Made by a program: the position numbers and the translations under genes
Notes under the pieces: model-generated
What the model was told of the DNA's origin: nothing
Databases searched by the model: none
Seen by the model: the letters and a program-made list of their open reading frames with translations, nothing else
Assembly (NCBI GenBank): GCA_964036155.1
Contig: OZ038423.1
Span: 3,177,249-3,241,248, forward strand
Direction of reading: 5' to 3'
DNA length: 64,000 nucleotides
From: Diploscapter coronatus
Taxonomy: Eukaryota > Nematoda > Chromadorea > Rhabditida > Rhabditidae
Shown here: positions 22,391 to 42,700 of the stretch, in pieces
Layout of the letters: every line of letters starts with the position of its first letter
How positions within the stretch are numbered: the first letter of the stretch is position 1

Positions 22391-23238
22391 TTATGCTGGA
22401 AAGTTGCATAATATGGCTATCAGTACGGCTCCGTCAGAAGGTCTAACCAGTGTGCCTGTGGCCTGGTCACAAACTAAGTCGGATAGGCCTTCTTCTTGAG
22501 ATGCTAATTCTCCATCGCTGCACATGGGAGAATCCGGTGGTATTTGATAGACGTATGTGAGGAAACTCCACTGAGTAGGGTCACAGGTTAATGTGTATCT
22601 GCATCCCATTTCTGTCATGGTAACTTCGATGGTTGGGTCAACCCCAGGTTCCGGAACTAAACAGGCAAAAATTTCAATCGTGCCATTGATTTTTCGCGTT
22701 GTTAATATCATACAAGTTGAAAAATAATACAACGCCTACTATTAGGATTGAAGAAGCAGTTCATAACCCAGAAATCCTCGCTTAAGCCTTGACTAGGTGG
22801 AACAGTACACATTGGACACGAATCTGCAAATATTTGAAATTTAATTTTAAAAGTTTTCCAAACTGATATAATACCATCCGAAGAAGTTGATGTCGTTAAT
22901 GGCGTTGTCGTCAATTGAAGAAATGTTGTCCCTAGAGATTGTGTCGTCACCGTCATCGCTGTGTTTGTTGTCGTTTCTTCCGAAGACGATGTGGTTACAA
23001 TAGGTGATGTAGTTAAAATAGGCGATGTGGTTACAATAGATACTTCCGTGGATGATTCAATAAATTGGCTAGAAGTTGTTTGTTGGACTTCTGTCGTTGT
23101 CGTCTCAACAGCTGGAAGTGTGCTGAGCATTTCGTCAACGTCTGGTTGGGTCGGCACACAGCAATTCAATAGCGGTAGAAGTGCGTCCAGAAGTAAGAAT
23201 AGAAAATAGATTTTAGTCGAATATATCAGTCTTATCAT
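22391..23238 (-). CDS. Secreted Thr-rich stalk protein with cysteine domain, paralogue A
   Basis: Exons 23238-22875, 22823-22740 and 22656-22391 join in phase to 714 bases, 237 residues. A signal peptide (IYFLFLLLDALLPLLNC) leads into CVPTQP, then a Thr/Ser-rich stretch of about 85 residues likely to be O-glycosylated, then a cysteine domain (CPMC, a lone Cys in WVMNCFF, GCRYTLTC, MCSDG, LVCDQ, ILC). The protein ends in AILCNFPA without a membrane anchor. The overall form, a Thr-rich linker before a CXXC and GCR.LTC core, recalls nematode DUF281-type proteins; this assignment is tentative. Its paralogue B lies 2 kb upstream on the same strand. Unlike B, there is no intron after CVPTQP. Another in-frame ATG lies upstream at 23403, but starting there would bury the hydrophobic segment. 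Confidence 0.85.
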
Positions 23239-23995
23239 CACCCGCTGACATAGAACATAAGATGAAAATGACGGGTTGCAAAATGAATGAACGAGATTTA
23301 TGTGATTTTCCCCCGCTAATGGAAGACAAGCCAGACGGTCAGATGAAATAAGTAAATCGAGATTTCGTCCAAGGCAAAAACGCAAACGCAATAAATGTAG
23401 CAATATACATGAAATTATAGCATATTAATAATAATGAAATAATGTCAAATTTTCACTTATATTTATTAAATGAGCATGTGCGAAGATAAAAATCTAGTCG
23501 ATGGTTGATAAGATAATAGTTAGAAGAATGGGTTAAACTCTTTTTTGCATATAAAGGTTTTAATATGAAAATTTAATAGAGTGAAATAATCAAGTTGGAT
23601 AACGTGAATTATCACTTCGATATTGTCCGATATAGACTTTAAATTTACAAGTTGTAAAAAATTGAACTCCAGGCGAAATTTAGCCGAATATGCAAAGCTA
23701 GACTTTTAACAGCCACTTTTTCAGTGTCCCTAGCCGAAAAGTGTTCAAAATGCTAAGCCCTGCAACCGATTACACAAATTTTGGAATTGAAAAGAAGAAG
23801 AATAATAGTTTTACTAGGGAAGTGCGTGGGGTTACGGACGCAGATCGAGCTGAAAATTGGAGGGTATACCAAGAATGGTACGGGGAATCCGAATCTGAAG
23901 TCAAAAAGTGCACAATGGCAAGGGTGTACCCGTAAAAACCCGGCGCATTCTGTGGTTTGTGGCACGTATATCGGAGTGAAAGGGTTGGTTACAAC

Positions 23996-24065
23996 GAGCA
24001 AATGGCTCAGCAGGTAGCGAGCTTGTCTATAGTCCAGGGTATCGAGTTCGACTCCCTGCCTATGC
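23996..24065 (+). other. tRNA-like sequence inside foldback arm (mirrored at about 24622-24690)
   Basis: TGGCTCAGCAGG (24003-24014) matches the tRNA A box, with a four-pair D stem GCTC/GAGC, and GTTCGACTCC (24046-24055) matches the B box at normal spacing. The acceptor and anticodon stems do not pair, and a CAGGG/CCCTG pair replaces the usual T stem, so this is not a functional tRNA. It could act as an internal RNA polymerase III promoter. T-runs a few bases downstream would serve as a terminator. The right arm carries the same signals on the minus strand, facing the loop. Confidence 0.5.
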
Positions 24066-24208
24066 AAACTTTTTTTTGCATTTTTTTTGTTCATCTCCAT
24101 TTACATTGTTTTTGATGTATTATGCTTTGAGCTGTCCATTAGTACCCAGTACTCGATCTAGCCAAATGTTTTGCATTATCTTCTGGGATGCTTATAAAAG
24201 TCCTCTGA

Positions 24209-24466
24209 CATGTACCAGTCATTTATCATCATGTTATCCCCATCAAACGTTGTCTTCCTTCTCTTCAAGCGCTACAGTATCCCTGGAAGAAGGGTGGCTA
24301 CATTGATGCTTGTCCCCCTTTCATGACCCCAGTAGAAAAGTGTTTCCCTTCTTCTCTGTCCGAAATCGACTGTGATCAATGTGATTCTCTCTCGTTCATT
24401 GCTTGTGCAAGATGCAACCAGACACTGTGCTGGAAGCATTACGTTCTTGATTTCCACTACTGCTAG
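24209..24466 (+). pseudogene. Cysteine-rich reading frame in foldback loop, possible transposase remnant
   Basis: An open frame of 85 codons ends at TAG 24464-24466; the first in-frame ATG is 24323 (47 residues). Near the end it reads CDQC, then ACARCNQTLC, then WKHY and FHYC, a CX2CX7CX2CX4CX2HX5HXC pattern. Such zinc-ribbon ends occur at the C terminus of piggyBac-type transposases, though the 3-base TTA flank is not the TTAA expected for piggyBac. The frame may be the last exon of a mostly deleted transposase, entered through the acceptor-like CCAG at about 24217. A TATAAAAG lies at 24193-24200. I consider the identity unproven. Confidence 0.4.
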
Positions 24467-25196
24467 TGCTGTCGTTAATTGTTCAAAATGTCTAGACCTC
24501 AAAGAAGTTACTTGTTAAATTGTTGCGATTTCCATCTATACTAGTTGATAAAGTTCTTTTGAGTTGATATGGCCGGAGGTAATAGAAGGAGATGAACAAA
24601 AAAAATGCAAAAAAAGTTTGCATAGGCAGGGAGTCGAACTCGATACCCTGGACTATAGACAAGCTCGCTACCTGCTGAGCCATTTGCTCGTTGTAACCAA
24701 CCCTTTCACTCCGATATACGTGCCACAAACCACAGAATGCGCCGGGTTTTTACGGGTACACCCTTGCCATTGTGCACTTTTTGACTTCAGATTCGGATTC
24801 CCCGTACCATTCTTGGTATACCCTCCAATTTTCAGCTCGATCTGCGTCCGTAACCCCACGCACTTCCCTAGTTAGGATGAATTTCATGGAGAAAATTTGC
24901 GAATTGAAATTCATAATGAGAACGTGCTGGAGAAGGGGGAGGGTGAAAGGGCGAAGATTGGATTTAAACATCGCATCGTTAATGGAACCTAAGGAGTGCT
25001 ACCCCGGCGCAATTAGTCAATCTCGAGATTTCGTTTGCAAGATAGAACAATCTGGAAAGCAAATTATTGACCATTATCGATCGTCTTTTATCGGTTTTCT
25101 CATCATTTATTGCTTTTATATATTAGTAACAGTTAGCAGCTCAATTTTGGAATTCTATAAACTAGGTTTAAAATAAGATCGAAAAGTCTTCAAATT

Positions 25197-26681
25197 TCAA
25201 AGTCTGCCACTGCAGAGTATTGCAACTATGGTGGCGCCATCGGACGGACGCATCCACGTCCCCGTTTCCTGATTGCAGACGAGATCGCTGAGCTCGAGAT
25301 TCTGACCTTCGGGAAGTCCGTCATCGCATCTGATCGGATCGGGCGGTATTTGGACGATGTAGGTTAAGAATTTCCACTGATTTACGTCACAGGACAGTGC
25401 GTACACGCAGCCCATATCCGTCCGGGTGATCGTCACATCTGGTGGTACTGCTCCACCCCAAATAGGCTCTGAATCGTCGATGTGCAAATGTGATTTTATT
25501 TATACAGGATGATGAGAAAAACGTCTGTCGCTGAAGGTATTTTTAAGATTCCGTACATTTCTGGAAAAAGGCAAGAAAAGTTCTGTAAACTTGCATGTGG
25601 CATTTTCCTATACTAAAACTTATTAATGGCAGTTTCATTGAACTTGGTCTTGAATATCTCATATACTAAAGCCTCGAGAAGTTAAATGTAAAAGTTGCCC
25701 AAACTTCTTTCTCAACCTTCATAAAGGTAATAATCATCATTTCTCAGCAGCTAATCAAGATATGGGACACACCCAGCAGACTTGGCACGCTTTTCACCGC
25801 AAACATTCGTCATAGTCTCTCGTTCCATTATCAAGAATAGTAATTCAAATGCTGGCTGGAATAATTCACCGCATAAGGAATATTTGCGGTGGAAAAATGC
25901 CTCGATGTCTGAGATTCAGTGCATACAACAGGGATTTGCACGAGAAATTTTAGGGATTGAAAACAAACAACTTTTGAGATGTTCCTAATATTCAAAATCG
26001 TGATTCATAATACTGAGATGATTGATTGGCGTTTGCTCCCCAGATGCGTACCTCGTGGATCAAACCCGCATATTAGGGGATTACTCCAATCGTAGTCTAT
26101 GCCTGGTGGTGGAGCACAGATGGCGCATGTTAGGTCTGAATTTTTGATCTATATTAACGCTAGGTGTAAAATGAGTATGCTTTCTTTGAAATGACCTGTC
26201 GATGTCGTCGGAGTTTGTGTTGTTGTCATTATGGTTTGCGAAAATGTCGTCATCGGAGCTTCTGTCGTTGTCATTTCAATAGATGCTGTTGTGGACGATT
26301 CGATATTAATCGTAGTTGACTCTTGTTGAATATCTGTAGTCGTCTCAGAAAAGGTTCCTGTAGTCGTTTCAGAAAGGATCTCTGTTGTCGTTTCAGAAAA
26401 GGTCTCTGTTGTCAATACTGGTAAGGTTGAAAGCATTCCATCGATTTCTAAAAGAAACAGTCTATAAATTCTATTGAAAATCGTAATTTGAAATGTAGTT
26501 ATATTTTTGTTAAGAAAAACAATGTGTTGATATTTTCGTTTAAAATGTGATTACTTTTCTAGATTGCTTATAAAAATCACGTACCTGGTTGAGTCGGAAC
26601 GCATCCCTTCAATAGGACTGGAAACGTACTGAAGAATATGCTAGATAGATAAACTGGAGTGTGAATGCATGAATTCCTCAT
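25197..26681 (-). CDS. Secreted Thr-rich stalk protein with cysteine domain, paralogue B
   Basis: Exons 26681-26585, 26447-26196, 26135-26052 and 25468-25197 give 705 bases, 234 residues. The start MRNSCIHTPVYLSS leads into a hydrophobic run (SIFFSTFPVLLKG) and CVPTQP, as in paralogue A. The stalk repeats ETTTEIL, ETTTGTF and ETTTDIQ. The cysteine domain (CAIC, LICGF, MGCVYALSC, RCDDG, LVCNQ, ILCSGRL) aligns throughout with A, including the motif SDLVC.Q.TGT..RPSDGA. Exon 3 has the same 84-base length and phases in both genes. B alone has an intron after CVPTQP. Its last intron (583 bases) contains a hAT-like MITE. The family assignment (DUF281-like) is tentative; secretion is well supported. 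Confidence 0.83.
25777..25911 (+). mobile_element. hAT-like MITE, copy 3 (intronic)
   Basis: A 135-base element from CAGACTTGGCACGCTTTTC to GATGTCTG, inside the last intron of paralogue B. TTTTCACCGCAAACATTC and GAATATTTGCGGTGGAAAA form long inverted arms. The flanks ACACCCAG and AGATTCAG no longer match well, so the duplication is decayed. The interior matches copies at 1232-1369 and 21533-21654. Confidence 0.8.
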
Positions 26682-28010
26682 CGTTCATCGACAAGGCCGA
26701 TTTTACGCAAAGAGGAAAAGAAGGACTGATGAAGAGACTGTCCATTAGTGGAAAATCGGAATGTTTGCAGCTTCCGTGCAATTAGCATGTCGGGATGTCG
26801 GGATTTTAGCCAAGCAATGCATAATGGTTGCAACTATCATAACACAAAGGTGAACATGACACATGATAAATCAGAATGGCTGAAAAAGTTCGACGTGTTG
26901 AATTTGACGAGAAATTGCGAAGTGATGAGATAATATGCTAATTTGAGAGAGTATTCTCAACCCCCTCCTAACTCTACATACTATTTCTTAAAAATCACGT
27001 CGTCGGCTTATCACTTCAAATTCAAGCCTTCGAAAGACTAAAGATACTTTGTGGATAAACATGCTTTTGCATGCTAATATGAAATGTTAATGGCTTTCTG
27101 TTGGGAATAAGATCAGCATCAGAAAAGTGAGATCTTATATTGCTTTTTATAACAGATTTCAATTTGATGATGAAATTCAATTTATTAATCCTTTTATTAT
27201 GCATGATATTCATAAGTTGGATTCCATTGGATAAAATTTAACGAAAATGAAGAAAAATTGCATTTGATTGAGATGGACATTGATTTACGAAGATAATCGA
27301 CCCAAGTGAGAGATGCTTCAATACTATCTGGGAAAGATGATATTTTGAAGAGATGAAATTTTCAAGATTTTTCTAGATTCAATAAATGATGGAATAAATA
27401 ACAGCTAAATCAAGAATTGATCCGAATTTTGAATATTTAAAAGAACCTGAACAATCGAAAATGAAATCCGAACCGTTCTTGATCAGAATTGCACATGATG
27501 GTCTAATTGAAAATGGAAGTTACGGTGGCAAGGTTGAGGTTCGCTGGGATAGAAAGTTGATACAAATAAACACTGACATAAGTACGCACCGAATTGCTAA
27601 TCATTGATATATGGAAATTTCATAAAAATTTCTAAACATTTCAATATTTAACGTTGATCGATATTCAATAGGTTCAAAATGCTACTGATGAAAATAGGGA
27701 AAATGGACAAAGTGAACGAAATTCAACAAAAATTTATTTAACATGAAAATTGCAAAAATCGCTAAAATTGTTCCATAATCAAACAACGCTAATGATATTT
27801 GTCAAGTAAAGCTGCAGGTTTGTGAGGAAAATTTGGAAATGAGATAATTGCTCCAATTCAATATGATAAGAATTTCATGAACTGAAATGATAAGATTGCA
27901 CACGATGATATTTGATAAACAGTGACGAAACATTTTAGGTATGATTAAAAAGTAGTCAAGAACAAACCAATTGGTGATTTTCTAACAAGTCCTTGTGAAA
28001 AACGCATTCC
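26682..28010. other. Intergenic, no gene found
   Basis: Lies upstream of paralogue B and downstream of ctbp-1; it must hold the promoter of B and the 3' end of ctbp-1. No TATA box, clean polyadenylation arrangement or further exon stood out. Confidence 0.45.
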
Positions 28011-36889
<8,879 letters not shown>

Positions 36890-39448
36890 CGATCACAATG
36901 CGAAGTGATCGACGATTTCACGGACCACTTCCGATTTTCACACCGAGTGATTCTTCGGTAAGGTTGAGATTTGCGAGAAGCGACCACCAAGACGATGCAA
37001 TCAGCAAAGCTGCATGCCCGACAAGCACAAGCCTGATAATTGGTTAGCGATATGGTGGGCAAAATTTATGCGGAATAAAGCAAAGCGAATGAGAAATTAC
37101 GAGCGAAGCAAGTATTTAATGAAAATCTTCCGAGATTTGGAAAGAATCATTGAAAAATATGCAACACAAATAATAGAGAAGATTAGAACGATAATTTACC
37201 AAATAATTTCACAGGTTTCTGACGAGAATTACAAAGAATTTGATCATTTTCTTTTTCACTCTGGGCAAAACTACCACATGCAAAGATAAATATAGACATT
37301 GATGGTTCAAAAATTCTTGAATCGAGGTAAATTTTTTGCTTCCTGGTCTTCACAAAGTCTGGAGGAGCGGTATCACTACGCATCTTGAATGGATAAATTG
37401 TCGAATGGACACAAAATAGAAAACTAATGAAGCCTATTTTCTCGCACCCCGCTCTCTCAAATCAAAACTGGGAAAAATTCGTTGGGGTTGGTTACGCAAA
37501 TGAGAGCCGACTGAATTACAGGAAATTAGATGGATTCAAATATTTATATACGACAACCGTTATCTCATAGGTCGGGGAAAAAGATGATTGAAATTTTCTC
37601 GACTACCTCAAGGAATTCTACCAGGAATTTGCGTAGCATGAGAAACCCGACCAACTTCTGATATTTGAAAAATACAAAGGCTACAGCGTAAAACTATCGT
37701 AGTATGAGCGTATTTTGCATCAGTATCCGGAAGCCTTGAGCTTCGAAATTTTTCTTGACATAAAATGTAGAAATCGCGTAACGTGAGAGTTTCGACCCCC
37801 CTACTGAACGATCAAATGTATACCACACTGATTTCATTCAACCCAAGTCTTTATCGAAATTGTAGTGTCGCAGAAAATGGGTGTCCATTCAGAAACAAAT
37901 TGATGCCGAAAAATGTCAAATCTACGACAGCGAAACGTGGGAATGAAACTTAGCATTATACCAATTCGTAAGTTTTGAAATTCTGGTAGAGAAAAGCGAA
38001 TATTGCACAATTCGTAAAACGCAAAAAAAAACTTATCAGAAAAGCTAGTCATCATAACGAAAGAGTTGCTGGAGCATAGAGGTGTACAAATTTAGTAGTA
38101 AGCGATTGAGAAGTATCTGGCTCCAAATAAAAATTTCGAGTTTCAAGAGAGTAGCGCAAGGATTCTAAAGCCTATTTCTGGTTACCGTAGTCCAAATGGG
38201 CCTTTGAGGATTCGTGGTGTGCTCTCTTTGCCAGCTTGTGCACTGGAATGCCTTCTCTCTTTTCTGCCGCTGCCATTTGCTGGATTGGCCCGCCCCCAGA
38301 GCTTCCCGCACCAGAGAGAGAGAATCGCTAACGGGATCGGGCCCGACTCAATCCAGCCTGGGGATAACCTTATCGGAGCGGATGCTCTTGAAACCCAATT
38401 TCGAATCTGGCCTGAGGGTATGCGGGGTGAGCGCGTTGACAAGAGAACTAAGCATCTCCTTACTTAGATTCCTCCTCTCGAAGACTTTTGACTCCTTGAC
38501 TCCCAGCAATTCCTCTCGCCCCATTCCAGGGCCGCTTTCTTTCCCGCCCGTAATCCAATCAGATCCAATTCTTCAGTTCTTCACAAATGGAGAAGCTCAA
38601 GACCTCCGTGCCCACTTTATCTCCTCGTACTTCACCAAAGAAATGACATGCCCCAAGTATCAGTCGGATAAAAATATCATGAAGTTGAGATTGAAGGTCG
38701 CGATGGAGATGAGTGAGTAAGAATGATCCGATGAACAAGCCATAGGAAGGTTTGCGACGTATTTTCAAAATCAGCACGTATAGCTCTAGAATTGCCATTT
38801 TTCTATCACCGCTACATAAAGTAGCATTCTTCAAAGTATACGAGGAGCAAAGTATTATGAATGAGGTATAGATAGAATAAAGTGGAATGAGCAAAAAATG
38901 ATTTCGTTACCAGGTAGCGTATGAATTTGAAACTCGTGTACTAGTTTTGATGATAGACCAACCAAAAACTTTGAAAAAGCTATGAACATTCTAAACAACG
39001 TTTTCGCTGGATGACGGCTAAATGAGATGTTTCTAAATATCGCTCATGAGCGTCCGGAGGGATAAACACGATTCGAAGTTAGGCTCGCTGATTCATTTTG
39101 CGATGGAAAATAGCTTGTACTACAGACACAGATCTAGGAAGAACTTTCGTCAGACGAAAAGAAATTATAGGAGATAGGTCGCAAAAGTGAATTTTTTGGC
39201 TGATGATAGTTTAGAGATAGAACTTTGCTCTGAAAATAAACATACTAGGGGTAGATCGCAAGGGATCTTCTGACGATCGTCCTCCCTAGGTCTATACAGA
39301 TAGTATACCCCAGCTACTTGCATATTGGCATAACTGAATTGCCTCGGCACTCAACGGAAGTCATCTCGAAGGAGAAAAAAGGAAATCGCTTGGTGCTCCA
39401 ACCACGGATAATGGGAGGAGCCGCATTACGCCTATCTCGGTATAATGG

Positions 39449-39746
39449 CTTCAATCAGCATATCTTTGTCCTTATCCTGGCTGTTCAATTGCTCTCTCGG
39501 ACTAGCCGATTAGTCTCTTCCTTCCTCATTCCTGCTCAGCCCCGGTCGTATCCAGTAGTTATCCCCCCTTTTGCGTTAACTCTTTTGGATTTTACTCCGA
39601 CAATTTACTCGGTCAAATAACCTGAATCAATCGGTGCATCTCCTCTGTCTATTTCGGCTGTTCAACTGCTTTCTAGACTGACTGATTAGCCGTCCTTCCT
39701 TCCTCAGCCCTGCGCAGCCTCGGTCGTATCCTGTAGTTATCCCCTC
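39449..39746 (+). repeat. Two-unit direct repeat, period about 178 bases
   Basis: Units at about 39449-39570 and 39620-39746 share GGCTGTTCAATTGCT against GGCTGTTCAACTGCT, TTCCTTCCTCA, and CGGTCGTATCC followed by AGTAGTTATCCCC or TGTAGTTATCCCC. Some 80-85% of positions match by eye. It is an aged tandem duplication with no visible coding frame in common. Confidence 0.7.
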
Positions 39747-42700
39747 ACTCCGAATGCGCCCTCGCACTTCCTCTCATTTTTCCAATTATCTCGCTCCTTT
39801 GCTCCATGGTGTCGTCCTTCCTTTGCCTTTCCCCCATCTTCCCCCATTTAGCCACTCTTTGCCTTGTCTTACTTAGATAAGGAGGGATGCTAACGAAACC
39901 ACTTGAAACATGACGATGCAGATAAAGGAATAGATGGACAGAAGGAAGAAGGATATAGTGAGAAATATAATGGTGCTGGAGTTATAAATTGAAAAGATTG
40001 TTCGAGAATCAGAAGATCGTGAAAGAATGAGGAGAACAAAATTATTGTCAAGATGAAGAGCCTCAAATTTAATGAAACATAACAAAAATCTATGATGTAA
40101 GTATAATACATGAATAGTTTACGGTACTGATTTTAGCCAAAACATGTCTTATAACATGCTATTTCTTAGAAAAACCGGTCTTTTTCCAGGAACCATAAAA
40201 AATCAATTTTATCAAAATAAGTTTTACTATCCAAAATGTTAAAACCTGATTTTAAAAGTTTCATCTTCAAAGTAGTAAGTCGTGATAGTTCTTTAACTTA
40301 AATAGCCAATTTTCCCATTTCAAAATTTTCGCATTGAATTTCTCGTTTCGACTACAAAAATCTCGCAAAAATCTCTGCAATGGAAGCTAATCTCCCAAAA
40401 CAAAAGCCAGCCAAAAGTTGTATGCAAAGAAATTGGGAGGTTAAATGTGTGTAAATGGGGCTTTAGTCGCTCATTTCAAAGCCGCCAATTCTTGGAAGTT
40501 CAATTCGCATCGAATACAATGCGTACGTAACTGATATAACTGATAGACCTACTCAAGACCAACAAGCTAAATGAACATTTTCCAAGTAACTACTCATATC
40601 AAAATGTTATAAAGAAATCAAAGAGATTTGGGAAAATAGTGCATAAGAAAACGAAAAAATAAAAATCGTGAGATTTTCTTATATTTATCCCTACCAATCA
40701 TAAAATACGATGTCACGGTACACGATATCAACTCTGCCTACTTGTTTACAATTACTGGATTCAAAGTTTCCGTTATACGGTAGAGTAAAAATAATGCCTT
40801 GGTTGAGATACCTAGAAAGTAAGGCAAAGTGCACAAGACTGGAAGAAAATCGAAGTCAGGTCTCCACATCGTTGAGATAAGAACTGCAGAGTCTCATTAC
40901 ACTAACACCGATGCTTTTCTCGGTTATCAAATTTACGCACCGGTGATTTTATCACGGTGCTGTGAGCATTAAGATGATACCGGTGAAAGAAATGATGGAA
41001 AACTTATTTCCAGCAAGTAGTGCATCTTGGTAAAAGTAGCCTAGAAATCAAAGGGTAGAAGTTAGAAAGTTTTATATTGGGCCTACCGATAAAATTAAGA
41101 GAAGCGTGAGTTTGGGTTGAGGAGAATTTTTATGCCATAGAATTCGTCAACAGACATTTTCAGATAACTTGACGTAACGCAGGATTTAGTAGTGTGATAT
41201 AAAAAGGCCACTTTACACTTTTGATATCGGCCTAGATTCCTGAACCTCTATCCCATTCTTAGAGATACCAATTAGACCAATTATCCATAGATGGGTAGAT
41301 TTCAACGCTTCGATCGAAAGCATGCACATTATGTATATACCGACCGAGTGAGCGCTAATTAGACCATATTCTCAAATGACAAGGATGCTCGAATATCATA
41401 TGTCTTGATGCTACCGAACTCCAAATTATTCAAAAATTGAGAAATTTTCCGAAAATGAACTATTCCTCGGTTATCTTCAAACCCTAGGAAATCCGTAAGT
41501 TTGGAGTTTATCTAATACCCGGGCCTATACAAGATTTAGCCGAAATAGCTAAAGATCATACGAGAAACGATTCTCCGAAAGTCCTAAGTCAATGTGAATC
41601 GTTTGGCTTTTAAAAAGTGCAAAATGTAGATGATTCTAATCTAAAATAAGCTTCAACGAAATATATATCGAAACAGTTCTGGTTAAGAATATTGCGAAGT
41701 ATGCGGAATTGGGTTAAATATATTCTAAAATGAATTGAAAATTACGGAAAATTGATAGATTAACGAGCTTAACTCCTACGGTATCTTCATCAAAATGACT
41801 TTGATGGTTGGCCTGAGTATTGAATGAACCGCGCTGGTCTCATTAAAATCCGCCTGTCCATTCAAAACTCAACCTAGAGCAATTTGTTGTTAATCACGCG
41901 CGTCTTATATACTCTTCAGACCATAAGAACAGTTGAAAGCCATTATGAAAACCACCTGAGGTAATTGGAAAATGATGGTTTCGCGGGCAAATGTCGGGGC
42001 CTGAATTGAGGGTGAATTGGGGGAGCGACATCTGAGAATTTTCTTTACAACCTCTTATTTACTAACGCAATTTCGCGCCATTTCTAGAAAATAGCACGAA
42101 TGCAGCGAAAAATCATGCCGAATAGCTCGTAAAATTCATCTCGCAAATTTTCACCTGCGCTATAAGGAATGTGTTAAAATTCAGCAGGAACAGGTCGACT
42201 TCTTCAATTACCCCAATTCATTAGGCAAAGGGCACAACTTTTTCGGTGCGGTTTTTTGCCGACCAGCATGAAAATTTTCACCCGGTAATTATCTGTACTC
42301 TTAAGATCGGCTGATCTTCACCACGAGAGCAATGGTCACGATGTGAGATTTTATGGTAGAAGGCTTTACTCAAGGCTGAAATATCAAAGTTACAGTAATT
42401 TGTTATTTAAAAATGAATCCGAGCAGCATCGTGGAGTTTGATGATAGGATTGGTTGAGGGAATCCAAATGAAACACAGTCGGATAATTTGTAGCCAAAAT
42501 GAGCTTATTAATGTTCGAACGCACTGTTAACAATTTGCTATGTTTCATGATTTAAATTATCTTCCTGGTAAATTGAAGAGATAATTGACCTGATAAATGC
42601 GAGCAATTATTCTAAATATCCAAATTCTAGCTACTACCTTGTTGTGAATCACGTGGAATTCGACATTATCAATGCAATAAAGAAAAAAGTTGAAATTTGT

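Larger units (their letters stand above)
23814..24871. mobile_element. Foldback transposon-like element with about 284-base inverted arms
   Basis: Arms 23814-24098 and 24589-24871 are near-perfect inverted repeats around a 490-base loop. Ends are CTAGGGAAGTGCG and its complement. TTA flanks both sides (23811-23813, 24872-24874), a 3-base duplication as seen for PIF/Harbinger elements (TWA targets). Each arm carries tRNA-like A and B boxes and a poly-T tract. The loop holds a reading frame with a zinc-ribbon-like cysteine pattern (24209-24466), which hints at a deleted transposase gene. The near identity of the arms suggests a recent insertion or arm homogenisation. It separates the two Thr-rich paralogues. 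Confidence 0.8.

Noticed and set aside
24003..24055. Functional tRNA gene
   Set aside because: The A and B boxes and D stem are present, but acceptor, anticodon and T stems do not pair.
38214..38720. 168-codon plus-strand frame
   Set aside because: Overlaps equally long frames on the other strand in a GC-rich block; no motif, no splice partners.
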